This document shows, one piece after another, positions 13,760-26,420 of a DNA stretch of 64,000 nt. Source of the stretch: Dermatemys mawii. Its lineage: Eukaryota > Chordata > Testudines > Dermatemydidae. Made by a program: the position numbers and the translations under genes. Positions within the stretch are counted from its first letter, which is position 1. Each line of letters starts with the position of its first letter. Where the stretch lies: NCBI GenBank assembly GCA_007922305.1, contig ML677326.1:56104785-56168784 (forward strand). The letters are read 5' to 3'. The notes beneath the pieces are model-generated. The model did no database searches. It saw only the letters and a list, made by a program, of their open reading frames with translations, and was not told the DNA's origin.

Positions 13760-14504
13760 GAGCAATCACCTTTTTCCTTTTCTCTGCTGCCAGACTGAGA
13801 GCTTCTAGGTCATTACATACCAAAGCAGACGAACTTCACAAACTCACGCTTTGTAAACATACACTTTCTTTGGAAGACAAAGTCAAGACTTTATCTTTTT
13901 CTAGATGGGCTTGTGACCTAGGTAGAACAGCAGCTGATGGCAGTGTGAGCAAACAATTAGAGCTTCCCAGTGTGTGGAAGGAAATTTAAATCATCCTTTG
14001 AAAAATGTAGCAGAGTATCAGACAGAAATCATGGAAAACCAAAATGCAAGATAACTCCATAAACAGCATGTGGTTAAATGGTTAATGATTTCTCCTAAAT
14101 GGATTTCCTCAATGAATAAACTAGGAAATACAAGTATTTCAGGTCTTGGAAAAAGTCAGCTCAAGAAAGAACTCCTTTGTCCTGGGAGCTAGGATGATAA
14201 ATGAAATATGATAATGAAGCAGAGAACTACTGACAACAGCTACTGATGATTTGCTGCATAGTTTTAGTGCTCTGCTACCATATGAGTTCTCACATTTTAG
14301 TTGCATTTTTTGCTATACCTTTGAACAATGTGCTGTTGATATTGGGTTTGTAACCATCATACCTCAACCACAAAATAAACACACCACAGTTCAGTCTCAA
14401 TGAAAACCTAACTGATCATGTATGACTTGAAATATAGGCATGCTCTGAAAAGTGACTAGATCAATAAAAGAGTTGTATAGTGAACAACTGCAAGAAAATT
14501 AATA

Positions 14505-15078
14505 GATTCCAAGCTAAGAAAAGACCATTGTCATCATCTAGTCTGACCTCTTGTAGAATACAGGCCAAAGAACATCTTCAAAATAATTCCTAAGTATATC
14601 TTTTAGAAAACCATCTCATCTTCACTTAAAAATGGTCAGTAATGGAGAATCCACCATGGCCTTTCATAATTGTTCCAATACTTAATTACTCTCTCTGTCA
14701 AAAGTTTATGCCTTATTTCCCATCTGAATTTGTCTCACTTCAACTTCAAACCATTGGATCATGTTATACTTTTCTCTGCTAGACTGAAGAGCATATTATT
14801 AAATATTTGTTCCCCATGTAGACACTTACAGACTGTAATCAAGTCACTACTGAGCCTTCTCTTCATTAAATTAAATAGATTAAGCTCCCTGAATCTAACT
14901 ATAATTCTAATTCTTTAATACTTTGAGGGGCTCACCTCTGAACCCTCTCAAGTTTGTTAACAGCCATTGTGAATTGTGGACCATCAAAACTGTGTACAGT
15001 ATTTCAGCAGTGGTCACACCAGTGCCAAATACAGAGTAAAATAACCTCTCTACTCATACTCAAGAGTCCCTAGTCAAA
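14505..15078 (-). mobile_element. CR1 LINE 3' end, minus strand
   Basis: Read on the plus strand this is the reverse complement of a CR1 3' region. It begins with the CR1-typical phrase GATTCCAAGCTAAGAAAAGA then CATCATCTAGTCTGACCTC, runs through TGGAGAATCCACCA and ends near CAGTGGTCACACCAGTGCC. Only the last part of ORF2 plus the 3' UTR is present, so the copy is 5'-truncated as most CR1 copies are. It is diverged and cannot code. Confidence 0.85.
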
Positions 15079-15079
15079 C

Positions 15080-18000
15080 AACCCATCAACAGCTATTGTC
15101 CAGAAAAGGAGCTACAATGCAATGATTCACCTGCATGAGGCCACATTAGGGGAATTGCTTAACCTTGCTTGGAGAGACTCAGTAATGCTCACATGACTCA
15201 GAAGGTGGGCGACAGGTGCAAAGCCAAGGGGGAGCAAAGGACATGATAAAAGGAAGAGACATTTGCCATGTTCTTCCTCACTCTTCCACCAACATCTACA
15301 GGCACCATCACCACACGACTGAAGCACTGATTAAATAGGAGAACATGGCTGAAGAGCAATCAGCCAGCCTGTGGTGAGAAGCATCTAAGTTTGCAAAGGC
15401 ACTGAAAGTGTTAAGATCAGCTTAGAATGTGTTTTATTTTTATTTCCTTTGACCAAATCTGACTTGTTATGCTTTGACTTTTAATCACTGAACATCTATC
15501 TTTATAGTTAATAAATCGGTTTGTTTATTCTCCCTGAAGCAGTGTGTATAGCGTGAAGTGTGTCAGAAACCGCCTTGGGATAACAAGCCTGCTACATATC
15601 AATTTCTTTGTTAAATTGACGAACACATATACGCTTGCAGTGTCCAGTGGGTATAACTGCACACTGCAAGATGGAGGTTCCTGGGGTTGTGTCTGAGACT
15701 GGAGATATTGGCTAGTGTCATTCAGTTGCAAGTAGCTGGGAGCAGCTTACATGTCAGAGGCTCTGCATGGACAGCCCGGGAGTGGGGGTTCTCACAGTAG
15801 AGCAGGGTAAGGCTGGCTCCCAGAGTCAAGGATTGGGGTGACCTAGCAAATCACTGGTCCTGATAACACCAGAGGGGAATGTCACAATAGATAAAACTTT
15901 AGATACTTTAGAAAAATACTTTGTGCCTAAAAGAAATACGAGAGTTATATTTTTAGTGAATTGGATCAAAGTGAAACCATATACAAATTGCATCGGTAGT
16001 TAGTTTCCTCATGCAAAATGAACACACTTATAGATGAATTTATTAGAGATTGTATAGTTTTAGGCACCAAAGATAATGAAGAAAGAACACATTGGCAACA
16101 GTCACAGCCGGAACTTAAACACACTGATGATATCTGCGGCAAGTAGTGTGGTAGCACCTAAGAATCCTAATCAAGGACCAGAGCCACACTGTACTAATCA
16201 TGGTTTTAATAACAAGCACAAAGACAGACCCTGCCCCAGAAAACTCACAATCTAATAGTTAAACAATCATTTCACTGGACCTCATTTTCCTAGGAGCCGT
16301 AGGGGGTGAATGAGGACTCAGAGAAGTCAGGAAGCATAAGACCTCTGTGCAAGTGTCCAGCCTGTGCTTATTAATTTTTATTAATTATTATTATGTGGCC
16401 CCAATCAGAACCCCAGAGTACTAAGTACTGTACAAATACATTAGAGAAACATGAACCCTGCCCCACGGAGCTTACATGGATTTCAGGATCTCCTTTCTGG
16501 GGAATTCTATTCCTCTCTGAACATGACTATAAAGGAACTTCATGGATTTTTTCTCACCCCAGCCTATCCTGCCGTTTTTCTACTGTAGGGAACTATCTGA
16601 GTCAATTTGTCTATTTTGCTTTGCATGTTCTACATGATACAAAAAGAACTTATTATTTTACCCCCTGAGCAAGTTTCAGATTCTTATCATTTACGTGTAT
16701 CATGAAAAGGTCTGTTGTTTGAAGGGAGTTTTAGTTACTGGAGTTTCAGTCTATGCAATAAGAATGGACTTGACTAGGACACTTATTCAGTGGCAATATT
16801 AATGGAATGAGTGCTGACAATGGCAGCAGACTGTAATGAGATAGCTGCATAAGATGCATTCCTTGCTACATTGATGGTAAGCTGACAATAAATGAATGAT
16901 ATGGACACAAACTGTCAAGAAGGGTGCAAATAGACAAGGTCCTCATTAAATAAAGTAATGGTGATACTGATAGCTCCCTATAGTGACTCATCGTATAGAT
17001 AAATGACCAAATCTGGGGAGCTGACAGATGGTGAATGACAGTTATATAATTGAAAGTCAGTTGGCAGCTTGCTGGGAATGTTCCAGCAGTGGGTTTATGG
17101 TTTCATCCAGTCTGGGGGAGTCTTTGAGGTTTATTTTCCATAAAGTTCATGTTTTGTTTTTCACTTTCACTCAGCTAGATCTTCAGTGAGTGTTGCATTT
17201 ATTTATTATTTCTTAATGATATTATTTGATATGTTGCATTTTCTGGAAGTTTCATCACAATGTTCTTTTGAAGCCTAAGTCTTTGCAAGTACCATAGTCC
17301 TAAATGTAGTATCAAAATAAAAGAGAACAAACTGAAATTAACGCCACAGTTCCCTTAAGATCGTCCATTGTCCGTTTCCATAAACATTTTGTCCAGCATT
17401 TGAAAAATAAAGCCAGCTGAGCCAGAGCTTTTTCTAATCAACTTCATAAGAAAAGCAGCGCTACACATTCAGCTTAGAGCAGCTGAACAAATCAATGTCA
17501 CTGTATCAAAGATTCTTGGATCTAATTGCCTTGTAGCTGAAATGTGTTTAAATATTAAAATGATTGCTTACAGAACCTCTGCAAATTGTAATTTAGCTTT
17601 TATCCCCAAAGAAATTATTTATGTAATTATAGTCTGCGGTGAAAAATGCTTATTAAAGAAGCAGAGGGGACTCAATATGAACAAAGGAAAGATGAAGAGT
17701 AAATGACTCACAATACTTTACATACAGGGAATGTCTTTTAGGAGCATTTGGAATGGATGTGTATCAAATGAGCTGAGCTTTCAGTTTGAAGAGAAAGGCT
17801 AAATACAGTGATAAATAGTGACCACATTGAGAACAACCCACTGAAGGTCCCCTACTATCATCCATGGATTAGTGTGACATAAATAGGAGTCTTTCCATAG
17901 ACTTCAATGAGTTCTGGATCAAGATCTATGTTCGTACCTTATTTAGCCCTTTTATCTGTCACAATAAAAAAATGCCATGGTTAATGTTTGGAGTCATTCC

Positions 18001-18840
18001 GAAAAAGAATTATACTCTAATTAAAGAATCTACTCAGCTCATTAATTAGCAGTTTATTATTATTAATAATTTAGTGTGTTGGAAACTCCTGGGCAATTTT
18101 TGCAGGACTAGTCCTAAAAACATCAGATTCCAGCAAATTTTTAAAAAATATCAAATTTTAGATAAGCTTCATGTGCTTCTTTCCCACTCCCACCCCCCCG
18201 CCCTGCATCTGAGTGATCATTTACTATCCATCAGTGGATTCCTCTGCCTACATCACTAGCTTATTTGGCTCAAGCCTGTGAGCTTTCTGAATTTGTGTAT
18301 GCAGCAGAAATCTAGTGGGACGGACTTTAATGAGACTGGAATAATTTCATTCTCTCAGAGGCAATTACAATTTGTATGCTCCACTGAAGTCACTGAGTTG
18401 AGTCTGTACTCAACTGCAGACATTATTAGCCTGTAAGGATTAACCATCTGGGATCTGGGGAGGAAAGGAAGGAGTATAATAGCAGCTTAGGGAGCATGAG
18501 GCACTCTCGTGAAGCTTTTCCAGTTTTTGGTTGTTTGTGATGTATCGTGCAAGGTGTCTGCTCCAACCTTGAAAACTCCCACTCAGCCACCTGCCCACGA
18601 TGAACAACTTGTCTGATCCGTAATGGACAGTATTGCTGGTTGGAATTTCCTCAATAATGATTTTCTAAAGCTTTTTAAAGCATTTTTGACCATCTTAAGT
18701 GGAGAATATTGATAATTAGACACAGGGGATAAAAGCCCAAGTACTCTTTACAGCTTTTTCCAGGGCAGATTATGCTTCTGGTGCATACCTGAGGGATCTG
18801 TCTGATTTATATTATAACAAGACATACTGGCTTGAATCAA
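15080..18840. other. No gene seen; one L3/MIR-like fragment and possibly conserved DNA
   Basis: At 16375-16485 the sequence GTGGCCCCAATCAGAACCCC ... GTACAAATACATTAGAGAAA ... CCTGCCCC resembles the reverse complement of an old L3-like tail. A second weak match is at 16215-16260. The interval 16750-17720 is AT-rich, non-repetitive and dotted with homeodomain-like TAAT cores. It might be conserved non-coding DNA, but conservation cannot be seen from one sequence. Confidence 0.4.
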
Positions 18841-18844
18841 AGGC

Positions 18845-19081
18845 CTAACTGAAGTCTATTAAAAGTGCTGACCATGGCTTATTAAATTCAACCATCTTCT
18901 CAAAAACCTGTCTCATGCTAAAGATCTGCTCAACAGTGGAACTATTAGGTCTAAAGCCACACTGAGCATCCCAGCCATTGCCACAAAGTGAATCATTAAC
19001 ATGTAAGTGAAGACTTATATCTTTACAGTTTCTACATTCAGCTTTATTGCCCTTTTTGAACAGAAGCAGAGCGGAGCTCAT
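18845..19081 (-). pseudogene. Non-LTR retrotransposon reverse-transcriptase fragment
   Basis: The minus-strand frame (78 codons) contains LLFKKGNKAECRN, then QCGFRPNSSTVEQIFSMRQV and ends in ALLIDFS. These correspond to the conserved reverse-transcriptase blocks 'KKG-x-x-x-EC-x-N', 'CGFRP-x-x-ST-x-x-Q-I-F' and the first catalytic block '(F)IDF(S)'. Only a small piece of the enzyme remains, with no start. The downstream part of a similar LINE lies just to the right on the opposite strand, which suggests a single insertion with a 5' inversion. The clade is uncertain; CR1 looks unlikely. Confidence 0.65.
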
Positions 19082-19399
19082 CCTCTAATACTGTGGCATC
19101 TAGTGAGGCAACTCAGCATACTTGGAAGATAATAACTTTGATAGAAGAGTTCTCTAGTGGAACAGAAAGCTCTGTCTGAGTCAATGGCAGATAAACAACA
19201 TAGTTTTATATACCCAAGGGAGTTCAGCAAAGCTGCTTTGTGTCACTTTGTGTCATTGATGTTGCTCAATATCAGCACTGATTGGTAGATGGGTATGCTT
19301 GTGGCCTCTGTCAGCAGCATTTATCTGAACACTTTGAGATCTCAAATAAGCCAATGAGATTGCCTTGTTGGCTCACTGGTAAATCAATGCATCTGATGG

Positions 19400-20050
19400 C
19401 CAATGTTGCCAGGCCAAAATCTATACATATTGGTCTGATCAATAATATGAATAAAACTAATTCCCTGGTCATTATCATCAAGCAGTCTCCAGCTCCAGAT
19501 TACAGCCAGCTCAGTATTATCTTGTCCAGATGGGACACTGAGCAGCAGGCAACTGTCAAGTATTAGGGCAGTGTAATAGACAATGCTGGAGGATGCTTGA
19601 AAGATGTGGGCACTTATACAGCAGCAGCTGCTAGCATGTTTCAGCAACCTCTGTGGGCACATCATGACATCAAGCTTGCTCAAAGCTGCCAGTCTATAGG
19701 TATAGTTATATCTATTCCATTGTACATAAGTGCATTGTGGGTGCTGAGGATAGCTAAAGAACACAAATGATGTTTTTGTTTCTTGTTGACTTCATCAGCT
19801 GTACCATATCCAGCAGCAGGACAAGATCAGAAATGATGATATTGGAAACTGAACTCAGGAACCGCCTCTATCAGCACTGGTACAGTTTTGGTGGGCTTGT
19901 TGGTATGGCCACATCAGAATGGAAGATCAGAGAATTCCAAAGCGTATGCACCAAGGAACGCAGTTACACGGCCAATGATCACAAGAGTACCGAAAGCTTC
20001 ACTGGCACAATAAGATTGGCAGTGGTGGACATAACCTGAATATCTGGTCA
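19400..20050 (+). pseudogene. LINE ORF2 C-terminal region, decayed
   Basis: Translation on the plus strand, broken by stops and frame changes, gives in order QSPAPDY, then VKY-stop-GSVIDNAGGCLKDV (19555-19610), a tract ending LWAHHDIKLAQ (about 19645-19685), and traces of a GH-R-ED-R-IPK-like block near 19890-19960. This is the usual order 'FKYLGS-x-I...LW-x-x-HDIKL...GHV-x-R' at the C-terminus of non-LTR retrotransposon polyproteins. At least one in-frame TAG (19564-19566) interrupts it. The strand is opposite to the reverse-transcriptase piece at 18845-19081. Confidence 0.6.
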
Positions 20051-20059
20051 GGTCAGCTT

Positions 20060-20960
20060 TAGCACCTAGCCAGAGTTTGATCCAGATGGTGTTCTATCTG
20101 CAAGGAGGTCATGTCCTTTTGAGATTAGCCATGATGAGGATAACAAGAGTTATATAGCTTGTTAGACGGTAAACTACGGAATTGGCATAGTTGTGGGTTG
20201 AATAGTGAATGTCTGGAGAGGTGATGTAAGAACAAACGGCTGGTGTAGGTAGAAATAGGTATGAATTTTGCAGAGATAGACCATATTCCTCCCTCTTGCA
20301 GAGCAACCTGCAAGAGCATCAAAAATACTTGGAAAAAAAAAGTTTGAGCTAAGAGTCATGGAGATTACACCTTAATTTTTTCTTCAGCAGAGAGTCAAGG
20401 AGAGAGCTTAGTACTTTTGCAGAATGTGGCAAAGGTACAAAAGGAGTTAATGGCAAAACTCAGATTTGGGATTAAGTGATCCTGGCTCCTAGGTTTATTT
20501 GCAAATCCACAGATCACAACTCTCTAGTAATGAGACAAAAAGTTAGAGTATTTGGCTCATTTAACTATTCCGTACAGATTATTTTAAATTTATAGAAATA
20601 TATTACCATTTTCTTGGGTCTCTAAACCTTTCAAACTCAAGCTTTCTCTTGAGTTTTCTAGAACTACATGCTTCAGCCAAGCTATCATAATATAAATGTT
20701 TAATAATACAATAATAAACTAAAAATAAATAATAAATAATAATAATAATGCTTAATTTAAGAACAGACTTTTTGTTTCTCTTTCTGGTTAAAATAATGAA
20801 TTACAAGCACTTGAAAAGATTTTAAAAATCCAAACCTTTTCAAACATCAAAAATGGCTCATATTAGTCAAGTCTGTTCTGTTTTGATCTGAACTGGCTCA
20901 CGTATTTGTAATAGGGATACTTATTTTCAGTTGCAGACAGTACTTTCTCTTACTTAGGAG
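20060..20960. other. AT-rich DNA without recognised gene
   Basis: Three overlapping short minus-strand frames at 20109-20359 have no domain. A (TAA)n tract is listed separately. Confidence 0.4.
20699..20752 (+). repeat. (TAA)n / (TAAA)n microsatellite
   Basis: The interval is a run of TAATAATA, TAAATAA and AATAATAAT units, imperfect but continuous for about 50 bp. Confidence 0.85.
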
Positions 20961-20964
20961 AAGA

Positions 20965-21070
20965 GGATGAATTTGTGATTAAAACACTGGATTGGGACTC
21001 AACACATCTGGGTTCAATTCATGGCTCTGCCACAGACTTTCTGTGTGACCTTGAATAAGTCAGTATCAAT
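20965..21070 (+). mobile_element. tRNA-derived SINE fragment (MIR/CORE-like)
   Basis: The sequence TGGGACTCAACACATCTGGG, GGTTCAATTCATGGCTCTGC and GTGTGACCTTGAATAAGTCA follows the MIR/CORE-SINE consensus closely. The GGTTCAATTC block corresponds to an RNA polymerase III B box. It directly precedes a CR1 tail. Confidence 0.75.
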
Positions 21071-21079
21071 GCTTAGATT

Positions 21080-21525
21080 TTCCTTTTCAGTGAGACTAAA
21101 GAATCTCAACCTATTTAGTTTAAGAGGAGGTTAAGAGTTAACTCACTTAGGACCTATATTTACAATACATGGGAGTTTTCTGATAGTAGAGGGCTCGTTA
21201 ATCTAGCAGTCAAAGGCATAACAACATCCAGTGGCTGAAATCTGAAGCTAAACTATTCCAGATTAGACATAAGGTACAAAATTTTAACACTAAGGATAAA
21301 TAACCATTGGAACAAATTGTCTAAGGATGAAATGGATGCTCTGTCAACTGAAGTCTTTAAATCAAGATTGGACATCTTTCTAAAAAGATTTTCTCTAGTT
21401 GAGACAAAAGTCACGGGGCTTGATACAGGAAGGACTGGGTAAAATTGTGTGGTCTGAGTTATGCAGGAGGTCAGGTTAGATGATGATATTGGGTCTTTCT
21501 GACCATAAAAATGTATGAATATGTA
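21080..21525 (+). mobile_element. CR1 LINE 3' end, plus strand
   Basis: A diverged CR1 tail: AGACTAAAGAATCTCAACCT, TCTAGCAGTCAAAGGCATAA, GGCTGAAATCTGAAGCTA, CAGGAGGTCAGGTTAGATGA and GGGTCTTTCTGACCATAAAA appear in the expected CR1 order. The copy is 5'-truncated and non-coding. Confidence 0.85.
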
Positions 21526-21559
21526 AAACTGGGATAATAATACTTCCTTCATCACACAC

Positions 21560-22095
21560 TTGTCTGTCTTACCTGTTTAGAGCCCTCAACTGTGGGACAC
21601 AGAGGAATGTTCAGCAGGGCATGGTGGGACCCAGGACAGTCCCCAGAGTGGAGGCAGGGAGGGAGCCACCTAGCCCCGTTCTGCCCTCGCTCCACTCCAT
21701 CCCCGGGTTCGTCCCTGGCTCCGGACACAGCTCTGCTCCCGCCCCAGCCCAGGCCTTGGCTCCAGCCACAAAAACGGATCGGCCGTGACTCTGCTCCCAG
21801 ACACAGACCTGCCCCCAGTCGTGGCCCTGGCCTTGGCCCCTGATTCCTGGCCACCGGCCCTGCCTGCCAGCCCCAGTCCCAGACCCTGGCCATGGCTCCA
21901 ATCCTATACTAGCTCCACCCACAACCCCCACCTCTGAACACAGACCTTCTCCTGGCCCCAGATCCAGTGTTGGCCTCACTTCTGGCCTTGGCCTCAGCTC
22001 CAACCGTGCCCAGGCTCATGGCTCTGGTGGGGCACTGACAGATCACATTATGGGTCGGGGGGGGTACAACATAAAAAGTTGGGGGATGACTGATT
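21560..22095. repeat. GC-rich repeat block with degenerate minisatellite
   Basis: An island of high GC in AT-rich DNA, built from variants of CTGGCYCCAG, CCAGACC and GGCCTTGGC. It ends with GGGTCGGGGGGGGTACAACA. Frames of 83-130 codons on both strands (for example 21611-22003 minus) are by-products of the missing A/T stops and are rich in Gly, Pro and Arg. It resembles the interior of reptilian DNA-transposon derivatives, but the ends are not identified. Confidence 0.55.
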
Positions 22096-25000
22096 TAGAT
22101 AGAAAGCTGTTTGGGTCAGGGAATTTCTCTTAATATGCGTACTTACAGCACCAATGTAGTTATATTCTAATGTTCTTCAGAGCTTCTAGGTACTACTAGA
22201 ATAAAAATAAGTTAAGAACTGGCCACACTGTTACAAATTTAGCCCCAGCTTCCTTGTAATTAACACTTCATTCATAGTTGTGGCTATCTGCAGATGTACT
22301 CATTTTGACTAGTGCTATGTGTGATTCATGTTGTTTGATTGGTCACCTAAATTACATAGTATTCTTTTATCTCCCAGATTGGATAACAATCAGTTGAAGC
22401 AGAAAGATAAGTAATGAACAGCAAATAATGAGGAGAATAATGCACTCAGTACAAGTTCTTAGACAAGTAATGATTTGAGGTAGAATTCATGAAAACTGTC
22501 ACAATTTCTGAACATTTTTATGAATACCTACTGATTGTCCAAACTCTTACACCTAACCAATCTCACAAATTGTAGTGAACTGAACTGAGCTCAATACCTT
22601 TATTCATGAAAGTATTCACACAGATCAGGATGGTTTTTTTATTATTTGACCAGCTGTACTTGGGAAGAGTAAACAAAGAAGAGCAATGAAATATATAATG
22701 ATATAAGTAATTAATGCACCTGGCTAGCAGATGACAAATGACGATAAATATACACTAATGAGTCTTGGAACCAAAAATAAAGAGGATGTTACAGCTAAAT
22801 GGGAAAAGAACAGCAGCATATTGAGTAAAAAGAGATTTGGGAGCTATTATAGACAAATCCTTCAATCCTTTAGCCCATTAGATTGCTCAACTGAAAAAAT
22901 GAGTGAAATCTTGGAACAAATGTTAAAAGCATACAACAGAAATCAGAGTAGGTGGTAACATACATTTTGTTCAATAAGTCTTGAATCAAATTCCCAGACA
23001 CACATTGGTTACCACTAGAGACAACCTCAAATCAAAACCCCAGAGCCAAGATTTCCAAAAATGGATGATTAAGATTAGCCTACTAAATCCATATTCAGAC
23101 AGAAAAATAAGAGGCCTGATTTTCAAGAGTGGTGAGCACCTTACAGCTGCTATTTAATTAAGCCTCTATTGTGTTAAGCACTGCACAGATAGACACAATC
23201 CATGCCCAAATGAGTTCATTCCTATAGTCCATATCCAAAATTTTATATAGACAACCACATTCAGCTTACTTTATATATCTCTATAGCTTCAAACAGATAC
23301 AGCATGCCAGATTTTGCTGTCAGTTATGTCAATGTAAATTTGGAATAGCCCTATTACTGTACTTAGCATGAAATTACTTTATATATTTATAGAGGTGTAC
23401 CTGAGAGGACAATCTGACCTGATATGATATGTCTGCTGCACATATTGTGCAATGTTCCTTGGAATTTGTTAATTTTCACTTCAAACTCACCTTACAGGTG
23501 GCTAACTATCTGTGGTACATATTAGATAAAGTAGTTCATGTACACTGTATATAGGATTGTATTATGGCAAATTTCTAAAGAGGAATTTCTTTTTTAAAAT
23601 TAATGGTGTACCTCTTTAAAATTGATGGCCTAATATCGCACAGTTCATAAAACACTTGGGTTCTTTTGGGATGAAATGTAAAATTAGTCACATAATATTA
23701 ATCAACAAAAAATATTCAGTGAAATGAGTCCTCCTTTCTGGGTTAACAACTGTTCCCAATTTCTGTGTTTTTATTCACCAAACATTGTTTGGACAAATAA
23801 TTTTTGTAAATGAAAATTGTTTGCAAACTCTTTATTCTGAAATTCTGTGGCATGTGATTGGTCAAGTGCTATATTTTCAGTTCAATGTTTGCATTCCTGA
23901 AACTTATTAAGAGGGTGAAAAACAAAATGGCAAACAGGGAATACTGCACTTTTGCTACAAAAGAGAAAAGACTGCTGTACATTTCAGCCAGTAAGTTTAT
24001 GCACTAGCTTCCATTGATACTCGTAGTCATACTAATATTATGACTCCACAGATAGCATATAACTGAATTCAAGTTTCAAGTTTATTTGTTTATCTGTCTT
24101 CCCATTATTTGAATAGCTCAAACCAAAAGACATTAGTTGGACCTCTTCTGGCACATGTGGCTGCTGTTGCCTTCAACAAGTTTATTGATGTGGATTTCTA
24201 ACCATAATCAGGGGGCAACTATATTAAGATCCAGGAATTCTTTCCAGAAATTTAAAAACCAGTGAAATACACAAAACTCAAACCAGAAGCAACCTCAGTA
24301 TGTGGCATTAACCAATTATTCTATATATCAAAAGACAAATCAGGACAACTACAGTATTGTATCACTGTTAAGCTGTGCCCCTGACATACCTCGCTCCTCA
24401 AAATCCCATGAAATTGAACATAGTCTGAAGGTCAATAGCCTTAGGCTATTTCAAACACAATATCTGCACAAGGACTTCTAGGGCACACACAAACTTATCT
24501 TCTCCCAGAATAATTACTCCCATCTCTCATAACTGATCCTAATCCCAATACTCCCACAAACACAACTTGTCCCAAGACCAACCTAAACAGGGACTCCCAC
24601 AAATTATTTGCACCCCTTACCTTGTATTCCCCACAACCATTCACCTCAGTGAAGAGCAAAATCCACACTTCGATGAGTCTCTTACCCTAAAAGGGGTGGT
24701 CTCCATTTACCATTCTGCTTTCTGTCACTAGGTCAGGGACTTAGAATAATGCAATCAGGGGAAGAAATCAGATTTCCTAGACATTTCTGACCAGGAGAGG
24801 CTCTTGCAAGTAGTTGAATGAAATATGACCCATCATAAAGGTTTGCCTTAAACCACCCTCCCACATCAAGGCAAACCCACCTTCTACTGCAGAATCAGAC
24901 ACCACCCTTACCATTTTCCTAGCAACCTTTCCCTCATATTATGTAGGACAAATATCCATCTTAACTTCCCCATAACAGCATTACCACTGGTGTTGATGAG

Positions 25001-25800
25001 ACAGGGGATCTCCATAAGTGGCTTGTCCTCAGCAGCGGTTGAATTCCAGTGTGGATGAAGCAGGCTGACTTAGAACAGCACTAGTGTGTGGATCCTGCTA
25101 TAGCTCCTCCACGGCTGTTGATAATGGCAGGGCACAACATTTTCTAGAACTGAATCTGGCCTAACGGTTTTCAAACGAAGAGAAGGGTGTTTGATGTATC
25201 ACTTTTACTGTAAAAGTTTTACAAAACAATTTATGAATAGATTTGCACAGTCCCCATAAAAAGTTGTGTGTATAAATTCCAAATTGAATGCTAATATCCT
25301 CCAACATAAAATCTGCTTCAATTTTTTCCTATCTATAAACGTCACCATATATTATTCATTGACACTGAAAGCAGCTATCATATCTCTAATGGGACATCTG
25401 ACGCAGTACACAGGCTGGCATTCTTTTATTCAACCACTGAGGACTTCAGCACATTATATCTGAAGCTCATGATTTAAAAGGTACTTTTGTCTAAATATAG
25501 TCATTTTCTGCAGTGATAACTGAAATGTAATAAACGCAGTGTCATCAGCCTACAAAGAAGGAGATGAAGCATACTGTGTGGAAAAAGGAAAAGGAAATAT
25601 ATTCATCTATGAATGTTGCTTAGCTACAAAGCTTGGCTAAAACACAAGAAAGGCCCCTTTAGAAACAATTAGTTATTGTCATATCAAACAGATCACAAGA
25701 CAATGTGAAAGGCCACAAAACCACAGTACAGCTACACCAGCATTATCTGACTCCAACCATGGCTGATCAGTAGCAACTACAGAGAGCTCTTCCTACTCTA
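22096..25800. other. No gene seen; weak L3-like fragment
   Basis: AT-rich DNA. At 23130-23225 the order GCACCTTACAGC..., TTGTGTTAAGCACTGCACAG and CCATGCCCAAAT resembles an old L3-like repeat. The segment 24360-24720 is C-rich on the plus strand and not recognised. No exon-like frame is supported. Confidence 0.4.
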
Positions 25801-26081
25801 ATCCTAAGTAGAGCATGGGATCTCGTCCAAGAGGTGAATATGGCTGAACTGCTTCATAATAAGGACTCTACTGTAATTAAATGCAACTTTCTCGTCAGGG
25901 GGAACATATCAATGAAACCCACCACAGTAGAATTTAACTTCAAAAGGGGGAACTACACAAAAATGAGGAGGCTAGTTAAACAAAAATTAAAAGGAACAGG
26001 TACAAGAGTGAAATGCCTGCAAGCTGCATGGAAACTACTGAAAACATCATCACAGAGGCTCAAACTAAATGCATATCCCCA

Positions 26082-26124
26082 AATAAAATAAAATAAAATA
26101 AAGTAAAATAAAATAAAATAAAAT
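26082..26124 (+). repeat. (AAAAT)n tract inside CR1
   Basis: Repeated AAATA/AAAAT units, with one AAGTA variant, expand an A-rich spot of the CR1 ORF2 sequence after CCCCAAATAAAAT. Confidence 0.85.
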
Positions 26125-26420
26125 GGACAGAAAAAAACCCAGCACCATGCTAAACAACAGTGTGAAGGAGGCAGTTAGAGGCTGAGTCAAATCCTAATAA
26201 GAAAAGTACAATGCAAATACAAAATAAACTCTTGCAAGTCAAGTGTAAAACTATTATTGGGCAGGTCAAAAAAGAATTTGAAGACCAACTAGCAAAAGAG
26301 GCAAAAGCTAACACAAAACATTTTTAAGTGCATCAGAAGCAAAAAGTTTGGCAAACTATCAGTGGGGCCACTGAACAACTGAGGTGTTCAAGGAAGAGAA
26401 AATCTTTGTGGAGAAGCTAA

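Larger units (their letters stand above)
6750..14500. other. Long stretch without gene; minor repeats only
   Basis: AT-rich DNA. A weak (TG)n/(TA)n tract lies at 7152-7210. An 80-bp segment occurs twice (12701-12780 and 13681-13759, listed separately). Open frames up to 110 codons (for example 8896-9228) show no domain, compositional or splice support. Confidence 0.45.

Noticed and set aside
21552..22003. Overlapping 83-130-codon frames in GC-rich DNA
   Set aside because: High GC removes stop codons. The products are low-complexity Gly/Pro/Arg sequences from a minisatellite.
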